Below, in pieces: positions 8,266 to 16,897 of a stretch of 54,823 nt of DNA. Below the pieces are notes generated by a model. The model was not told the DNA's origin and ran no database searches. It saw only the letters and a program-made list of their open reading frames with translations. Source of the stretch: Geodermatophilus amargosae (GTDB taxonomy: Bacteria > Actinomycetota > Actinomycetes > Mycobacteriales > Geodermatophilaceae); contig NZ_FPBA01000031.1 of NCBI RefSeq assembly GCF_900116515.1, positions 1 to 54,823 of the forward strand, written 5' to 3'. How positions within the stretch are numbered: the stretch's first letter is position 1; each line of letters opens with the position of its first letter. The position numbers and the translations under genes are program-made.

Positions 8266-8940
8266 GTGGCACGACCTCCGGGCCACGGCCCCGGCTACGA
8301 GACCCGGCGTCAGGAAATCATCGACGCAGCGGCGACCCTGTTCGCGGAGAAGGGATACGCCGCGACGGGCATCACCGAGCTCTGCGAGGCGGTGGGTCTG
8401 GGCAAGGGAGCCCTGTACCACTACATCGGTTCCAAGGAGAACCTCCTCGTCGAGATCCAGGACCGGGTCCTGGTCCCGCTGCTCGCCAGGGCCCGCTGCA
8501 TCACGGCCCTGTCGGACGAGGAGCCACTGGTCCGGCTGCGCCTGCTCTCCCAGGCGCTGCTCGAGATCATCTTCGCCCGCCTCGACCACATCTGGGTCTA
8601 CGAGCACGACTACCGCCACGTCACCGGCCCCCACCGCAAACGGTTGGTCGGACAGCGGCGCGAGTTCGAGGACCTCGTGCGTGACCTCGTCAGCGAGGCG
8701 ATGGACGACGGCGTCCTCCGGACCGTGGACCTGAGGCTCGCCGTGCTGCAGTTCCTCAACCTGCACAACCACACCTACCAGTGGGCGCACACCGCCGCGG
8801 CCGGATGGACACCCGCGAGGCTCGCCGCCGAGTACTGCGCCACGATGTTCCGGGGCCTCGCGTCGCAACCGTTCTCGACGGCCGACCTGGAGGAGAAGGT
8901 CCGGCGTGCCCACGAGCGGGTGGACGCGCTCGCGAGCTGA
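8266..8940 (+). CDS. TetR/AcrR-family transcriptional regulator
   Basis: 224 residues. The N-terminal helix-turn-helix is clear: IIDAAATLFAEKGYAATGIT followed by ELCEAVGLGKGALYHYIGSK (residues about 18-60). The remainder is an all-helical ligand and dimerisation domain. GTG start at 8266 follows GAGGAG by 6 bases. It lies between two acyl-CoA catabolic operons that carry family-A palindromes near 3100 and 9220, so it is the first candidate to bind family A. Members of this type in actinobacteria often sense acyl-CoA thioesters; that is expectation, not evidence. Confidence 0.9.
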   Translation: MARPPGHGPGYETRRQEIIDAAATLFAEKGYAATGITELCEAVGLGKGALYHYIGSKENLLVEIQDRVLVPLLARARCITALSDEEPLVRLRLLSQALLEIIFARLDHIWVYEHDYRHVTGPHRKRLVGQRREFEDLVRDLVSEAMDDGVLRTVDLRLAVLQFLNLHNHTYQWAHTAAAGWTPARLAAEYCATMFRGLASQPFSTADLEEKVRRAHERVDALAS

Positions 8941-9254
8941 GTACGCCGCGTGTCCGGCCCCGTGCCGGTGCAGTTGCCCGGTACCGCGCCGGCCCGGTCT
9001 CGGCACGGGCGACGGAGCGGCGTCACGGTCGACGAGTGGCGGCCCGGCCGGTCCACGCGAGGCCCGCGGCGTCCGACACGGCACCACCGGGCCGAGGCCG
9101 GCGCTCGTCCCGGCCGCGGGTGAGCCGGGGCGGGAGGACGCCTGCTGCCGGTTCCCCCGCGTCGTTGCGCACCTCGGCACGCCGCGCTTGACAGCGCGCT
9201 GGATGTACGATTTCTTTGGACCGACCGGTTCACCAAACCTCGGAGGTGGGTGTC
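8941..9254 (+). other. Intergenic region upstream of the 9255-15154 operon
   Basis: 314 bases with no credible gene; reading frames through it lack a ribosome site and family resemblance. The first 240 bases are very GC-rich and featureless. The last 70 contain TTGACA at 9188-9193, an AT-rich stretch, the family-A site at 9220-9233 and the ribosome site GGAGGTGGG. Confidence 0.6.
9220..9233 (+). promoter_or_regulatory. Family-A operator before the alcohol dehydrogenase operon
   Basis: ACCGACCGGTTCAC matches the ACCGAYCRGT core in its left half; flanking TTTGG (9215-9219) and CCAAA (9233-9237) form a second, outer inverted repeat. It sits about 30 bases after a TTGACA element, but no clean -10 with 17-base spacing was found. 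Confidence 0.45.
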
Positions 9255-10313
9255 TTGCTCGCCTTGCGCTGGCACGGCCGGGAGGACGTCCGGCTCGACG
9301 ACGTGGACGCACCGGGGACGCCCCCGGACGGCTCAGCCGTCGTCGAGGTCGCCTTCAACGGACTGTGCGGAACCGACCTGCACGAGTACGGCCACGGGCC
9401 GAACATGATCCGGCTCGACCCGCACCCGCTCACCGGAGCACGCCCGCCGATCACCATGGGGCACGAGTTCTCCGGCAGGGTGGTGGCGATGTCCCGGCCG
9501 TGGCCGGGCGTGTCCGAGGGGTCGCGGGTCGCCGTCGACCCGTGCCTGACCTGTGGCGAGTGCGCCTGGTGCCTGCGCGGCGACTACCACATCTGCGCCC
9601 GCGGCGGATCGCTCGGGCTGGCGGCCGACGGTGCACTGGCCCGGTTCGTCACCGTTCCGCTCCGCTCGCTGTGTCCGGTCCCGGACGCGGTCTCCGACGA
9701 GATGGCGGCGCTGGCCGAGCCGCTCGCGGTGGGGCTGCACGCGGCCACCCGGGCCGGGGTGCGTCCGGGTGACAGCGTCCTGGTGCTGGGTGCCGGTCCC
9801 ATCGGCCTGGCCGCCGTCCTGGGCGCACGGGCAGCGGGTGCTGCCGCGGTGTACGTGAGCGAGCCGGTCCGCGCTCGGCATGCCGCCGCGTCCGTGGCCG
9901 GTGCCACCGAGGTGTTCGACCCGACGAGCGTCGACGTGCGCCGCGAGGTGTTCCTCCGCACGGACCGACTCGGCCCGCGGGTGGCGATCGACGCGACGGG
10001 CCGCCCCGAGGTCGTCGACCTCGGCATCCGGAGCCTGCAGCGGGGCGGGACGATCGCGGTCGCCGGCATCACCGACAGCGTCCTGAACACCGATCTGCGC
10101 CAGGTCGTGCTGTACGAGCGCACGATCTGCGGGTCGCTCGGCTACAACTTCGACATCCCCCGCGTGCTCGGGCTGATCGCCGCGGGGCAACTCGACCCCT
10201 CGTGCCTGCTCACCGACGTCCGACCCCTCACCGACGCGGTCGACACCTTCGCCGAGCTCGCTGCCGGCGGACACCACCATCTCAAGATCCTGCTCCGACC
10301 TGAGGAGAACTGA
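9255..10313 (+). CDS. Zinc-dependent alcohol dehydrogenase (butanediol/threonine dehydrogenase-like)
   Basis: 352 residues. Catalytic zinc ligands are seen in GLCGTDLHEY (Cys) and GHEFSG (His-Glu); the structural zinc site is the four-cysteine segment CLTCGECAWC with a final Cys in YHIC; the NAD(P) loop is VLGAGPIG. It oxidises a secondary or primary alcohol, or reduces the carbonyl. I chose TTG 9255, which lies 7 bases after GGAGGTGGG; an upstream TTG at 9216 would sit inside the putative operator. First gene of a seven-gene same-strand unit with almost no spacing. The substrate may be a hydroxylated intermediate of the acyl-CoA pathway that follows. Confidence 0.87.
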   Translation: MLALRWHGREDVRLDDVDAPGTPPDGSAVVEVAFNGLCGTDLHEYGHGPNMIRLDPHPLTGARPPITMGHEFSGRVVAMSRPWPGVSEGSRVAVDPCLTCGECAWCLRGDYHICARGGSLGLAADGALARFVTVPLRSLCPVPDAVSDEMAALAEPLAVGLHAATRAGVRPGDSVLVLGAGPIGLAAVLGARAAGAAAVYVSEPVRARHAAASVAGATEVFDPTSVDVRREVFLRTDRLGPRVAIDATGRPEVVDLGIRSLQRGGTIAVAGITDSVLNTDLRQVVLYERTICGSLGYNFDIPRVLGLIAAGQLDPSCLLTDVRPLTDAVDTFAELAAGGHHHLKILLRPEEN

Positions 10314-10314
10314 C

Positions 10315-11475
10315 ATGGACTTCGGCCTCGGTGAGGACGTCCTGTCCCTGAAGAAGCTGGCCAGGGAGTTCGCGTCGCGGGAGATCGAGCCCCACGCCGC
10401 GGAGTGGTCGGAGCGGGAGGAGTTCCCGGCCCACGTGTTCCGCAAGCTCGGCGACCTGGGGCTGATGGGCATGCTGGTCGCGGAGCAGTACGGCGGCATC
10501 GACGTCGGGATGGTCGCCTACGTCGCGGTCATGGAGGAGCTCGGGCGGGCCGACCAGTCCGTGGCCGCCGCGTGGAACGCCCACAGCACCATCGCGAGCC
10601 TGCCCCTGGCCCGGTTCGGCACCGCCGAGCAGAAGGAGCGCTGGCTGCGGCCGCTGGCCGAGGGCACCCACATCGGCGCCTTCGCGCTCACCGAGCCCGG
10701 GGCCGGCTCGGACGCCGCCTCCATCCGGACCCGGGCCGAGCGACGCGACGGCGGCTGGTCGATCACCGGCAACAAGATCTTCATCAGCAACCCCGGCACG
10801 GAGATGAGCCTCGGCGTCACCCTCCTGGCCGCGACGGGCCAGAACGACGACGGCTCCAAGCGGTTCGGCGTCTTCTTCGTGCCCAAGGACACCGACGGTT
10901 TCACCCAGGGCCGGCCCATGCGCAAGCTGGGGTGGCACGCGATGGACACCCGCGAGCTGTCCTTCGACGACTGTTGGGTGCCCGAGGGGAACCTCATCGG
11001 CGAGGAGGGCGCCGGCCTGCACCAGTTCCTCTCCGTCCTGGACCCGGGGCGGATCAGCGTCGCAGCCCTCGCCCTCTCCCTCGCCGACGCCGCGCTCGGC
11101 CTCGCCCTCGACTACGTCGTCGAGCGCCGCCAGTTCGGCCGCAGGATCAGTGAGTTCCAGGCCACCCAGCACCGCCTCGCCGAGATGGCCACCGAGGTCG
11201 AGACAGCCCGGTGGCTGGTCTACCGCGCAGCCTGGCTCGCCGACAGCGGCCAGGACTTCTCGCAGGCCGCAGCGATGGCGAAGCTGCACGCCTCGGAGGT
11301 CGCCAACCGGGTGGCCAGCGCCAGCCTCCAGCTGCACGGCGGATACGGCTACGTCCGGGAGACGCCGATCTCGCGGTTCTACGCCGACGCCAAGATCCTG
11401 GAGATCGGTGAGGGTACGAGCGAGATCCAGAAGAACGTGATCGCGCGGCGGCTGCTGCGCGACGCGGGTCGCTGA
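10315..11475 (+). CDS. Acyl-CoA dehydrogenase (canonical active site)
   Basis: 386 residues, normal family length. FAD-binding and substrate motifs are intact: FALTEPGAGSDAASIRT, KIFISNPG, the RRQFGRRISEFQATQH segment, and the catalytic base glutamate in IGEGTSEIQ near residue 365. It introduces the alpha-beta double bond into an acyl-CoA, passing electrons to ETF. Starts one base after the alcohol dehydrogenase stop. It would supply the enoyl-CoA for the hot-dog hydratase pair encoded at 13066-14036. Confidence 0.92.
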   Translation: MDFGLGEDVLSLKKLAREFASREIEPHAAEWSEREEFPAHVFRKLGDLGLMGMLVAEQYGGIDVGMVAYVAVMEELGRADQSVAAAWNAHSTIASLPLARFGTAEQKERWLRPLAEGTHIGAFALTEPGAGSDAASIRTRAERRDGGWSITGNKIFISNPGTEMSLGVTLLAATGQNDDGSKRFGVFFVPKDTDGFTQGRPMRKLGWHAMDTRELSFDDCWVPEGNLIGEEGAGLHQFLSVLDPGRISVAALALSLADAALGLALDYVVERRQFGRRISEFQATQHRLAEMATEVETARWLVYRAAWLADSGQDFSQAAAMAKLHASEVANRVASASLQLHGGYGYVRETPISRFYADAKILEIGEGTSEIQKNVIARRLLRDAGR

Positions 11476-11497
11476 ACCGGATCCGAGGACGGACGCC

Positions 11498-12655
11498 ATG
11501 GACGCCGACGGAGGCAGGGCCTGCATCGTCGGGATCGGGCAGACCGAGCTGTCCCGCAACAGCGGCCGGAGCATCACGCGGCTGGCGCTGGAGGCACTGC
11601 TGGCCGCCGCTGACGACGCCGGCATCGATCCCGTGGCGATCGACGGCGTCGTCCCCTATCCCGACTCCGTGTCCGCCGAGGACGTCATCCCGGTCCTCGG
11701 CAGCCCCGACGTCCGGTTCACCGCCGTCGCGCACATGGGCGGCGCCAGCAGTCTGGCCGGTCTGCGGCTGGCCGCGCTCGCCGTCCAGAGCGGACAGGCC
11801 GACTACGTCGCGGTCTTCCTCGCCCGCAACGCCAGCTCGGTCTCCCGCGTGGACACGCGCGTCCGGCAGCTCGCCGGCCAGGCCTACCGGCGTGAACTCG
11901 AGTACCCGCACGGGATGAACACGCCGGCCCAGTGGTACGCCCTGGCGTGCCGTCGGCACATGCACGAGTTCGGCACCACGCGTGAGGCGCTCGGCACCGT
12001 CGCCCTGACGATGCGGGCCAACGCCCAGCGCAACCCGGGCGCTCAGATGTACGGGCGCGAGCTCACCATGGAGCAGTACCTGAGCGCGCCGGTGATCGCC
12101 GACCCGTACCTCAAGTTCGACTGCTGCCTGGAGACCGACGGCGCGGCGGCGGTCATCGTCGCCCGCGAGGACCGGGCGCGCGACGCGTCCGGTCCCGTCG
12201 TGCGGATCGAGGGGATCGCCGAGGGACATCCCGACTCCGCCGACGACATGGCCAGCCGGTGGGACGTCTTCAACACCGGGCTCACCAAGGCGGCGCCACG
12301 GGCCTTCGGCCTGGCCGGCATGGCGCCGTCCGACGTCGACATCGCCTTCATCTACGACTGCTTCACCTTCGAGGTGATCCAGCAGCTGGAGGAGGCGGGC
12401 TTCTGCGGTCGCGGCGAGGGCGGCCCGTTCGTGCTCGACGGCAGCATCGCCCCGGACGGCAGCCTGCCGGTGAACCCGCACGGCGGTCTCCTGTCGGAGG
12501 GCCACCTGACCGGGATGAACCACGTCGTGGAGGCCGTCCGGCAGCTGCGACGGCAGGTCCCCGACGACCGGCAGGTGCCCGGGGTCGAGACCGCGGCGAT
12601 CACCGGCTGGGGCGACATGGGCGACGGCGCGCTCGCACTGCTGGCCAGGGCCTGA
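11498..12655 (+). CDS. Thiolase-fold protein lacking the nucleophilic cysteine (Ltp2/SCPx-like)
   Basis: 385 residues of thiolase fold with IVGIGQTELSRNSG at the N-terminus. At the position of the usual acyl-accepting cysteine (about residue 84) the sequence reads HMGGASSLAG, with no Cys, and the C-terminal region reads ITGWGDMGDG rather than the standard GxCxGGG. A conserved-looking FIYDCFT block occurs near residue 285. In actinobacterial steroid breakdown, Cys-less thiolase homologues (Ltp2) act as retro-aldolases together with a DUF35 protein. Here the next gene encodes a DUF35 protein, which supports that role by analogy. It is not expected to be a true thiolase. Confidence 0.82.
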   Translation: MDADGGRACIVGIGQTELSRNSGRSITRLALEALLAAADDAGIDPVAIDGVVPYPDSVSAEDVIPVLGSPDVRFTAVAHMGGASSLAGLRLAALAVQSGQADYVAVFLARNASSVSRVDTRVRQLAGQAYRRELEYPHGMNTPAQWYALACRRHMHEFGTTREALGTVALTMRANAQRNPGAQMYGRELTMEQYLSAPVIADPYLKFDCCLETDGAAAVIVAREDRARDASGPVVRIEGIAEGHPDSADDMASRWDVFNTGLTKAAPRAFGLAGMAPSDVDIAFIYDCFTFEVIQQLEEAGFCGRGEGGPFVLDGSIAPDGSLPVNPHGGLLSEGHLTGMNHVVEAVRQLRRQVPDDRQVPGVETAAITGWGDMGDGALALLARA

Positions 12656-12667
12656 GGAGGGCGTGGG

Positions 12668-13069
12668 GTGACACAGATCGAGGACCTGCAGGGCTACCGC
12701 GACGGGCTCGCGCGTGGCGAGCTGTGCTGCCAACTGTGCGAGGCGTGCGGGGAGCGCCAGTGGCCGCCGCGGCCGGCCTGCGTGCACTGCCGCTCGTTCG
12801 ACCTGCGGTGGGTCGTGCTGCCGGACTCGGCCGCCCTCTTCACCTGGACCGTCGTGGCACGCACGCGACTGGCCGGGTTCGAGGAGAAGGTCCCCTACGC
12901 GGTCGGCGTGCTCGAGTACCCGGAGCACGAGCTGCGCCTGGTCGGGCGGCTCGACACCGATCCCGACCGGCTCGAGGTCGGCGAGCGCTTCAGCTGGACG
13001 GTGGAGCCCTCCGTCGACGGCAGCCCCCAGCCGGTCTGGCGCCCGGTAGCGGCAGGAGGAGCGGCATGA
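12668..13069 (+). CDS. DUF35 OB-fold protein with zinc ribbon, partner of thiolase-like protein
   Basis: 133 residues. N-terminal rubredoxin-like zinc ribbon with C24-x2-C27 and C38-x2-C41, then a short OB fold (LFTWTVVART, VGVLEYPEHELRLVGRL). This architecture is the acyl-CoA-associated DUF35 family. GTG start at 12668 follows GAGGAGGGCG. In the ChsH2-Ltp2 system the DUF35 domain binds the thiolase-fold aldolase and is needed for activity; the adjacent Cys-less thiolase gene makes the same pairing likely here. Cytosolic. Confidence 0.85.
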   Translation: MTQIEDLQGYRDGLARGELCCQLCEACGERQWPPRPACVHCRSFDLRWVVLPDSAALFTWTVVARTRLAGFEEKVPYAVGVLEYPEHELRLVGRLDTDPDRLEVGERFSWTVEPSVDGSPQPVWRPVAAGGAA

Positions 13070-13560
13070 CGAGCCTGTTGACCGACGAGGCGCGCGGCTG
13101 GCTCGGGGCCGAGCAGACGTTCGAACCCTGGCTCGTCACGCGCATGCAGATCGCGCAGTACGCCCACACCCTGGGGATCACCGACCGGGTCCACCTGGAC
13201 GTCGAGGAAGCGCGCCGGGCGGGACACCGAGACGTCGTCGCGCCGCTCGGTTTCCATCTCGTCATCCGGCACGCAGCCCCCAACCTGATCCCGATCACGG
13301 AGCTGGCCGAGGACGGTGGCAGCGACGACATGACGCCGCCGTCCACGGCCCAGCGCCGGATGGCGGGGGAGACGACCACGACGTTCCACGAGCCGATCGT
13401 CGCCGGCGACGAGATCCGCCTGTCGAAGCGGATCGGCTCCCTCGAGGAGAAGCAGGGACGCTCCGGTCCGCTGGTGTTCGTCGGGTACGACCTGGAGTAC
13501 CGGCGTGAGGGGTCCGGAGACCTGGTGATCGCCGAGCGCTACGTCAGGATCCTGCGATGA
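13066..13560 (+). CDS. FAS1-like/MaoC N-type hot-dog dehydratase subunit
   Basis: 164 residues resembling the N-terminal hot-dog of MaoC-type dehydratases: starts with a short helix, then QTFEPWLVTRMQIAQYAH, an APLGFHLVIR segment, and GETTTTFHEPIVAGDEIRLS. The catalytic hydratase-2 motif is absent, as usual for the non-catalytic half of a two-subunit hydratase. Its ATG overlaps the DUF35 stop by 4 bases, and its own stop overlaps the next hydratase start, so the two probably form a heterodimer analogous to ChsH1-ChsH2 of steroid catabolism. Confidence 0.8.
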   Translation: MTSLLTDEARGWLGAEQTFEPWLVTRMQIAQYAHTLGITDRVHLDVEEARRAGHRDVVAPLGFHLVIRHAAPNLIPITELAEDGGSDDMTPPSTAQRRMAGETTTTFHEPIVAGDEIRLSKRIGSLEEKQGRSGPLVFVGYDLEYRREGSGDLVIAERYVRILR

Positions 13561-14036
13561 GTGCGTCGACCGGGGAGACGACGGCGATCAGCGCCGGGGA
13601 CGAGCTCCCGGCCTTCGACGTCCGCCCCGATCCCGTCCAGCTCTTCTGCTACTCCGCGATCACCTGGAACCCGCACCGCATCCACTACGACGCCCCCTAC
13701 GCCCGCGACGTCGAGGGCTACGACGACGTCCTCGTCCACGGCCCCCTCATGGGCAGCTGGCTGATGCGGCTGTGCGAGGCATGGGCCAGGCCCTGGGGTC
13801 GCGTGACCTCCATGACCTACCGCACGACCACGTCCGTCCACCCCGGGACCCCGCTCACCGTCGGTGGAGTGGTCACCCGCGGCGGGGACGCGCCCGAGGC
13901 GGAGATCTGGGTGGCGCTGCCCGACGGCACACGGGCCACCCAGGGCAGCGTCAGCGCCGTCCGCACGGGTGGTGCGGACGCAGCAGGACACACCGATGTG
14001 ACCGACGACCGACCGGATGGTGGACAGCAGAGATGA
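13557..14036 (+). CDS. MaoC/HTD2-type hot-dog enoyl-CoA hydratase subunit
   Basis: 159 residues. Carries ITWNPHRIHYDAPYA (about residues 36-50), the hydratase catalytic loop with the His of IHYD, then LVHGPLMGSWLM. The usual Asp of the hydratase-2 motif is replaced by Asn (N-x4-H), as in HTD2-like proteins. It likely hydrates the enoyl-CoA made by the dehydrogenase at 10315, together with the preceding non-catalytic hot-dog protein. Start and stop overlap both neighbours (ATGA). Confidence 0.85.
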   Translation: MSASTGETTAISAGDELPAFDVRPDPVQLFCYSAITWNPHRIHYDAPYARDVEGYDDVLVHGPLMGSWLMRLCEAWARPWGRVTSMTYRTTTSVHPGTPLTVGGVVTRGGDAPEAEIWVALPDGTRATQGSVSAVRTGGADAAGHTDVTDDRPDGGQQR

Positions 14037-15154
14037 AGACAGCGATCACCGACCTCGTGGGGGCCGAGCTCCCGATCTTCGCGTTCAGTCACACCCGCGA
14101 CGTCGTCGCCGCGGTGACCAACGCCGGTGGCGTCGGCGTCTTCGGTGGGACCCGCTTCTCCCCGGAGGAGCTCGAGAAGGAACTCGCCTGGATCGACCAG
14201 CAGGTCGGGGGCAAGCCCTACGGCGTCGACCTGCTCATGCCATACAAGCAGTCCGGCCTGGAGCACTCGCCGGAGGAGCTCCGGGCCCAGATCCCGGACA
14301 CCCACGTCGGGTTCGTCGACGACATGCTGCACCGCTACGAGGTGATCGGCGAGGGCTCCTCCGGCTACGACCTCACCGACTGGCGTGGTACCGCCACCCG
14401 TCCGGAGAAGGTGGCCGCCCTCATCGACGTGGCGCTCCAGCACCCGATCCGGCTGCTCGTCAGCGCGCTGGGACCGCCGGCCCCCGACGTGGTCGAGCGC
14501 TGTCGCGCCCAGGACATCGTCATCGGTGCGCTCGCCGGGACCGTCCGGCACGCCCAGCGGAACATCGCGGGCGGCGCGGACTTCGTCGTGGCCACGGGGT
14601 ACGAGGCCGGCGGCCACACCGGCGAGGTCGGCACCATGGTGCTCACCGCGGAGGTGGCCAAGGCCGTGGCGCCGGTCCCGGTGCTCGCGGCAGGTGGCAT
14701 CGCGACAGGACGGCAGATCGTGGCGGCACTCGCACTGGGTGCCGCCGGTGTGTGGATGGGATCGGTCTGGCTCAGCACCGTGGAGAGCGAGGTCGACGAG
14801 ACCGTCAAGGCGAAGATGGCCCAGGCCAGCTCGTCCGACACCGTCCGCTCGAAGACCCGCACCGGCAAGCCCGCGCGCCAGCTGCGGAGCGCGTGGCACG
14901 ACGAGTGGGATGCCCACCCCGAGGTCGCCCCGCTGCCGATGCCCTTCCAGGGGATGCTCAGCGAGAACGCCTTCGAGCAGATCTCCCGTGCCGCCGACGC
15001 CGGCAACCCCCGGGCCAAGGAGCTCGACTCCTACTACGTGGGACAGGCCGTCGGTCTGATGCCCGGAGTGCACCGGGTCTCGGACGTCATGAACGAGCTG
15101 CTGTCCGACATGGTCGACGCGTTCGAGACCGTCAACGAGGTCATCGGCGACTGA
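14033..15154 (+). CDS. Nitronate-monooxygenase-like FMN oxidoreductase
   Basis: 373 residues in a TIM-barrel fold typical of 2-nitropropane dioxygenase-like flavoproteins: N-terminal TDLVGAELPIFAFSHTRDVVAAVTNAGG split here as TDLVGAELPIF then NAGGVGVFGG, the FMN phosphate segments LAAGGIATGRQ and LGAAGVWMGS, and the histidine loop GYEAGGHTGEVGT. True nitronate oxidation is only one activity of this family; members such as IpdC of cholesterol catabolism act on CoA-bound ring intermediates. Being the last gene of an acyl-CoA operon, a reductase or oxidase step in that pathway seems more likely than detoxification of nitronates. Confidence 0.8.
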   Translation: MKTAITDLVGAELPIFAFSHTRDVVAAVTNAGGVGVFGGTRFSPEELEKELAWIDQQVGGKPYGVDLLMPYKQSGLEHSPEELRAQIPDTHVGFVDDMLHRYEVIGEGSSGYDLTDWRGTATRPEKVAALIDVALQHPIRLLVSALGPPAPDVVERCRAQDIVIGALAGTVRHAQRNIAGGADFVVATGYEAGGHTGEVGTMVLTAEVAKAVAPVPVLAAGGIATGRQIVAALALGAAGVWMGSVWLSTVESEVDETVKAKMAQASSSDTVRSKTRTGKPARQLRSAWHDEWDAHPEVAPLPMPFQGMLSENAFEQISRAADAGNPRAKELDSYYVGQAVGLMPGVHRVSDVMNELLSDMVDAFETVNEVIGD

Positions 15155-15160
15155 GGCACC

Positions 15161-15189
15161 CGGCGGGGTCGCCACCACCGACCCCGCCG
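15161..15189 (+). terminator. Rho-independent-like hairpin ending the 9255-15154 operon
   Basis: CGGCGGGGTCG (15161-15171) pairs perfectly with CGACCCCGCCG (15179-15189) over 11 bases with a 7-base loop, starting 6 bases after the stop codon. No T-tract follows. Confidence 0.75.
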
Positions 15190-15285
15190 AGCCGGGGGCG
15201 GGCCCGACGTCGACGATCGGCCCTCCCGTGAGGGTGGCGGTGCGGACGGGCAGCCCCCGACGGGTGGCCACCGAGCAGGCGGGGG

Positions 15286-15314
15286 TTGTCTGTAGCGACT
15301 GGTCGGTCTAACGT
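15286..15314 (+). promoter_or_regulatory. Promoter with embedded family-A operator, PHA synthase unit
   Basis: TTGTCT (15286-15291) and TAACGT (15309-15314) are spaced by 17 bases. The spacer contains 15294-15307, which on the minus strand reads ACCGACCAGTCGCT, a family-A site. Occupancy would block polymerase directly. The same layout (TTGTCT, 17 bases, operator inside) recurs at 20490. Leader to the first gene would be about 130 bases. Confidence 0.6.
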
Positions 15315-15453
15315 TCGCCGCGTCGTGAGCCGGCCACCGTCCTCGGCCCCCGGTGAGGATCGGCAGGCGTCACGGGGCAGGTGTCCCGGGAAGGGGCGAG
15401 ATGTCCTCCGGAGAACTGCTCAGGTCGACGGCTCGGTACTGGAGGGGGACGCC

Positions 15454-15855
15454 GTGAGCGGCAGCCCCCGGTGGCGGCAGGCGTACGACGCCGTCGAGGC
15501 GGCCGTGAGCCCGCGGGCGGAGTCCGTCGTGCGCAGCGAGGGCTTCGCGACCGGTGTCGTCGTGGTGCAGCGGGTCCAGGGGCTGGCACGGTCGGGCGCA
15601 CGCGGGTTCAGCGCACGCGCCTGGCACCTGCTCAACCTCCCCGCCGGCAGCGACGTCGAGCGACTGCGCGCGCAGGTCGGTGCGCTGGACCGGGAGGTCC
15701 GCCGGCTGACGCTGCAGCTCGACGGAGAACGGCGCCGGACCACCGACGCCGCCCCGAGGACCGAGGAGGAGACCCGTGCCGACGGTGCCGACACCGCAGA
15801 CCATCCTCGAGCGCGTCCGGCGGGACGTCGAGCGCAACGCGCTACGGGCTCGTAA
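15454..15855 (+). CDS. Small coiled-coil protein upstream of PHA synthase (possible PhaE/phasin-like partner)
   Basis: 133 residues from GTG 15454, preceded by GGAGGGGG. The central part (about 65-90) is heptad-like and charged, DVERLRAQVGALDREVRRLT, predicting a coiled coil; the C-terminal tail is disordered and Arg/Ala-rich. Class III PHA synthases need a second subunit (PhaE) and class IV a PhaR, both helical proteins encoded beside phaC; position and helical pattern suggest a comparable partner, though I recognise no family motif. The gene overlaps phaC by 80 bases, unusually long, so the true C-terminus may matter little. A longer frame starts at 15286 but inside the promoter. Confidence 0.6.
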   Translation: MSGSPRWRQAYDAVEAAVSPRAESVVRSEGFATGVVVVQRVQGLARSGARGFSARAWHLLNLPAGSDVERLRAQVGALDREVRRLTLQLDGERRRTTDAAPRTEEETRADGADTADHPRARPAGRRAQRATGS

Positions 15856-16897
15856 CGGGATCAAGATGGCGGCCGGGGTGGACCGGCCGCGCGTGGGGTG
15901 CACCGCCAAGGACGTCGTCTGGCAGCGCGGCCGCTGCCAGGTGTGGCGGTACCGCAACGACCCCGAGGTCCACGGCGGCGTCCGGTACGGGCCGCCGCTG
16001 CTCCTCGTCTTCAGCCTGGTCAGCCGCAGCTACATCCTCGACCTGACCCCCGGCAACAGCTTCGTCGAGCAGCTGCTCGAGGCCGGCTTCGACGTGTACC
16101 TGGTCGACTGGGGCGAGCCCGACCAGAGCGATGCGTACAACCAGATCGAGGACTACGTCGACGACTACATCCCCGCCGCCGTCGACCGGGTGCTCGAGCT
16201 CTCCGGCAGCACCGAGGTCAACCTGCTGGGCTACTGCTTCGGGGGGGACCTGACGCTCCTCTACGCGGCGCACCATCCCGACGCGCCGCTGCGCAGCCTC
16301 ACCGTGCTGGCCACGCCGGTCGACTTCCGGCACATGGGGCCGCTGGCCGACCTCTTCGGGCGGGACAAGATGGAGGTCGACGAGGTGCTCGGCGACGACG
16401 GCAACGTGCCGCCGTCGGTGCTCGCCCAGGCCTTCCGCGCGCTCACCCCGACCTACGAGGTCACGCGCTACGTCACCCTCTGGGAACGCCTGTGGAGCGA
16501 CGAGTACGTCGCCTCCTACCAGGCGATGACCGGCTGGTCCGACGACCACGTGCCCTTCCCCGGGACCACGGCACGGCAGCTGGTGCAGATGCTGATCCGG
16601 GACAACGGCCTGGCCACGGACCGCCTGACCCTCGACGGCGACCGGGTGCACCTGCGCGACATCACCGTGCCGTTCCTGACCGTCCGCGCCAACCGCGACC
16701 ACATCGTCCCGGCCGAGGCGACCGCCGCGCTGATCGACCTGGTCGGCTCGGAGGACAAGCACGAGTTGCGCCTCGATGCCGGCCACATGGGCCTGGTCGT
16801 CGGCCGGACGGCCGCGAGGACGACGGTGCCGGCCATCATCGACTTCATCCGGAAGCGCAGTGAGCCGTTGAACGCAGCGATCGGAGCGTCCCAGTGA
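15776..16897 (+). CDS. phaC: Class III-type poly(3-hydroxyalkanoate) synthase
   Basis: 373 residues, the short length typical of class III PhaC rather than the roughly 560-600 of class I. The lipase-like box GYCFGG (about residues 148-153) holds the catalytic cysteine; the catalytic aspartate lies in ANRDHIVP and the histidine in DAGHMGLV near the C-terminus. It polymerises 3-hydroxyacyl-CoA into storage polyester at granule surfaces. GTG 15776 follows GAGGAGGAG. Preceded by a coiled-coil protein that could be its second subunit and followed by an acetyltransferase with a GTGA overlap. 3-hydroxyacyl-CoA could come from the hydratases encoded on either side. Confidence 0.88.
   Translation: MPTVPTPQTILERVRRDVERNALRARNGIKMAAGVDRPRVGCTAKDVVWQRGRCQVWRYRNDPEVHGGVRYGPPLLLVFSLVSRSYILDLTPGNSFVEQLLEAGFDVYLVDWGEPDQSDAYNQIEDYVDDYIPAAVDRVLELSGSTEVNLLGYCFGGDLTLLYAAHHPDAPLRSLTVLATPVDFRHMGPLADLFGRDKMEVDEVLGDDGNVPPSVLAQAFRALTPTYEVTRYVTLWERLWSDEYVASYQAMTGWSDDHVPFPGTTARQLVQMLIRDNGLATDRLTLDGDRVHLRDITVPFLTVRANRDHIVPAEATAALIDLVGSEDKHELRLDAGHMGLVVGRTAARTTVPAIIDFIRKRSEPLNAAIGASQ

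Noticed and set aside
14000..14020. GACCGACCGACCGG in the MaoC gene as another family-A site
   Set aside because: It lies within coding sequence, lacks the GT of the right half-site and is best explained by codons.
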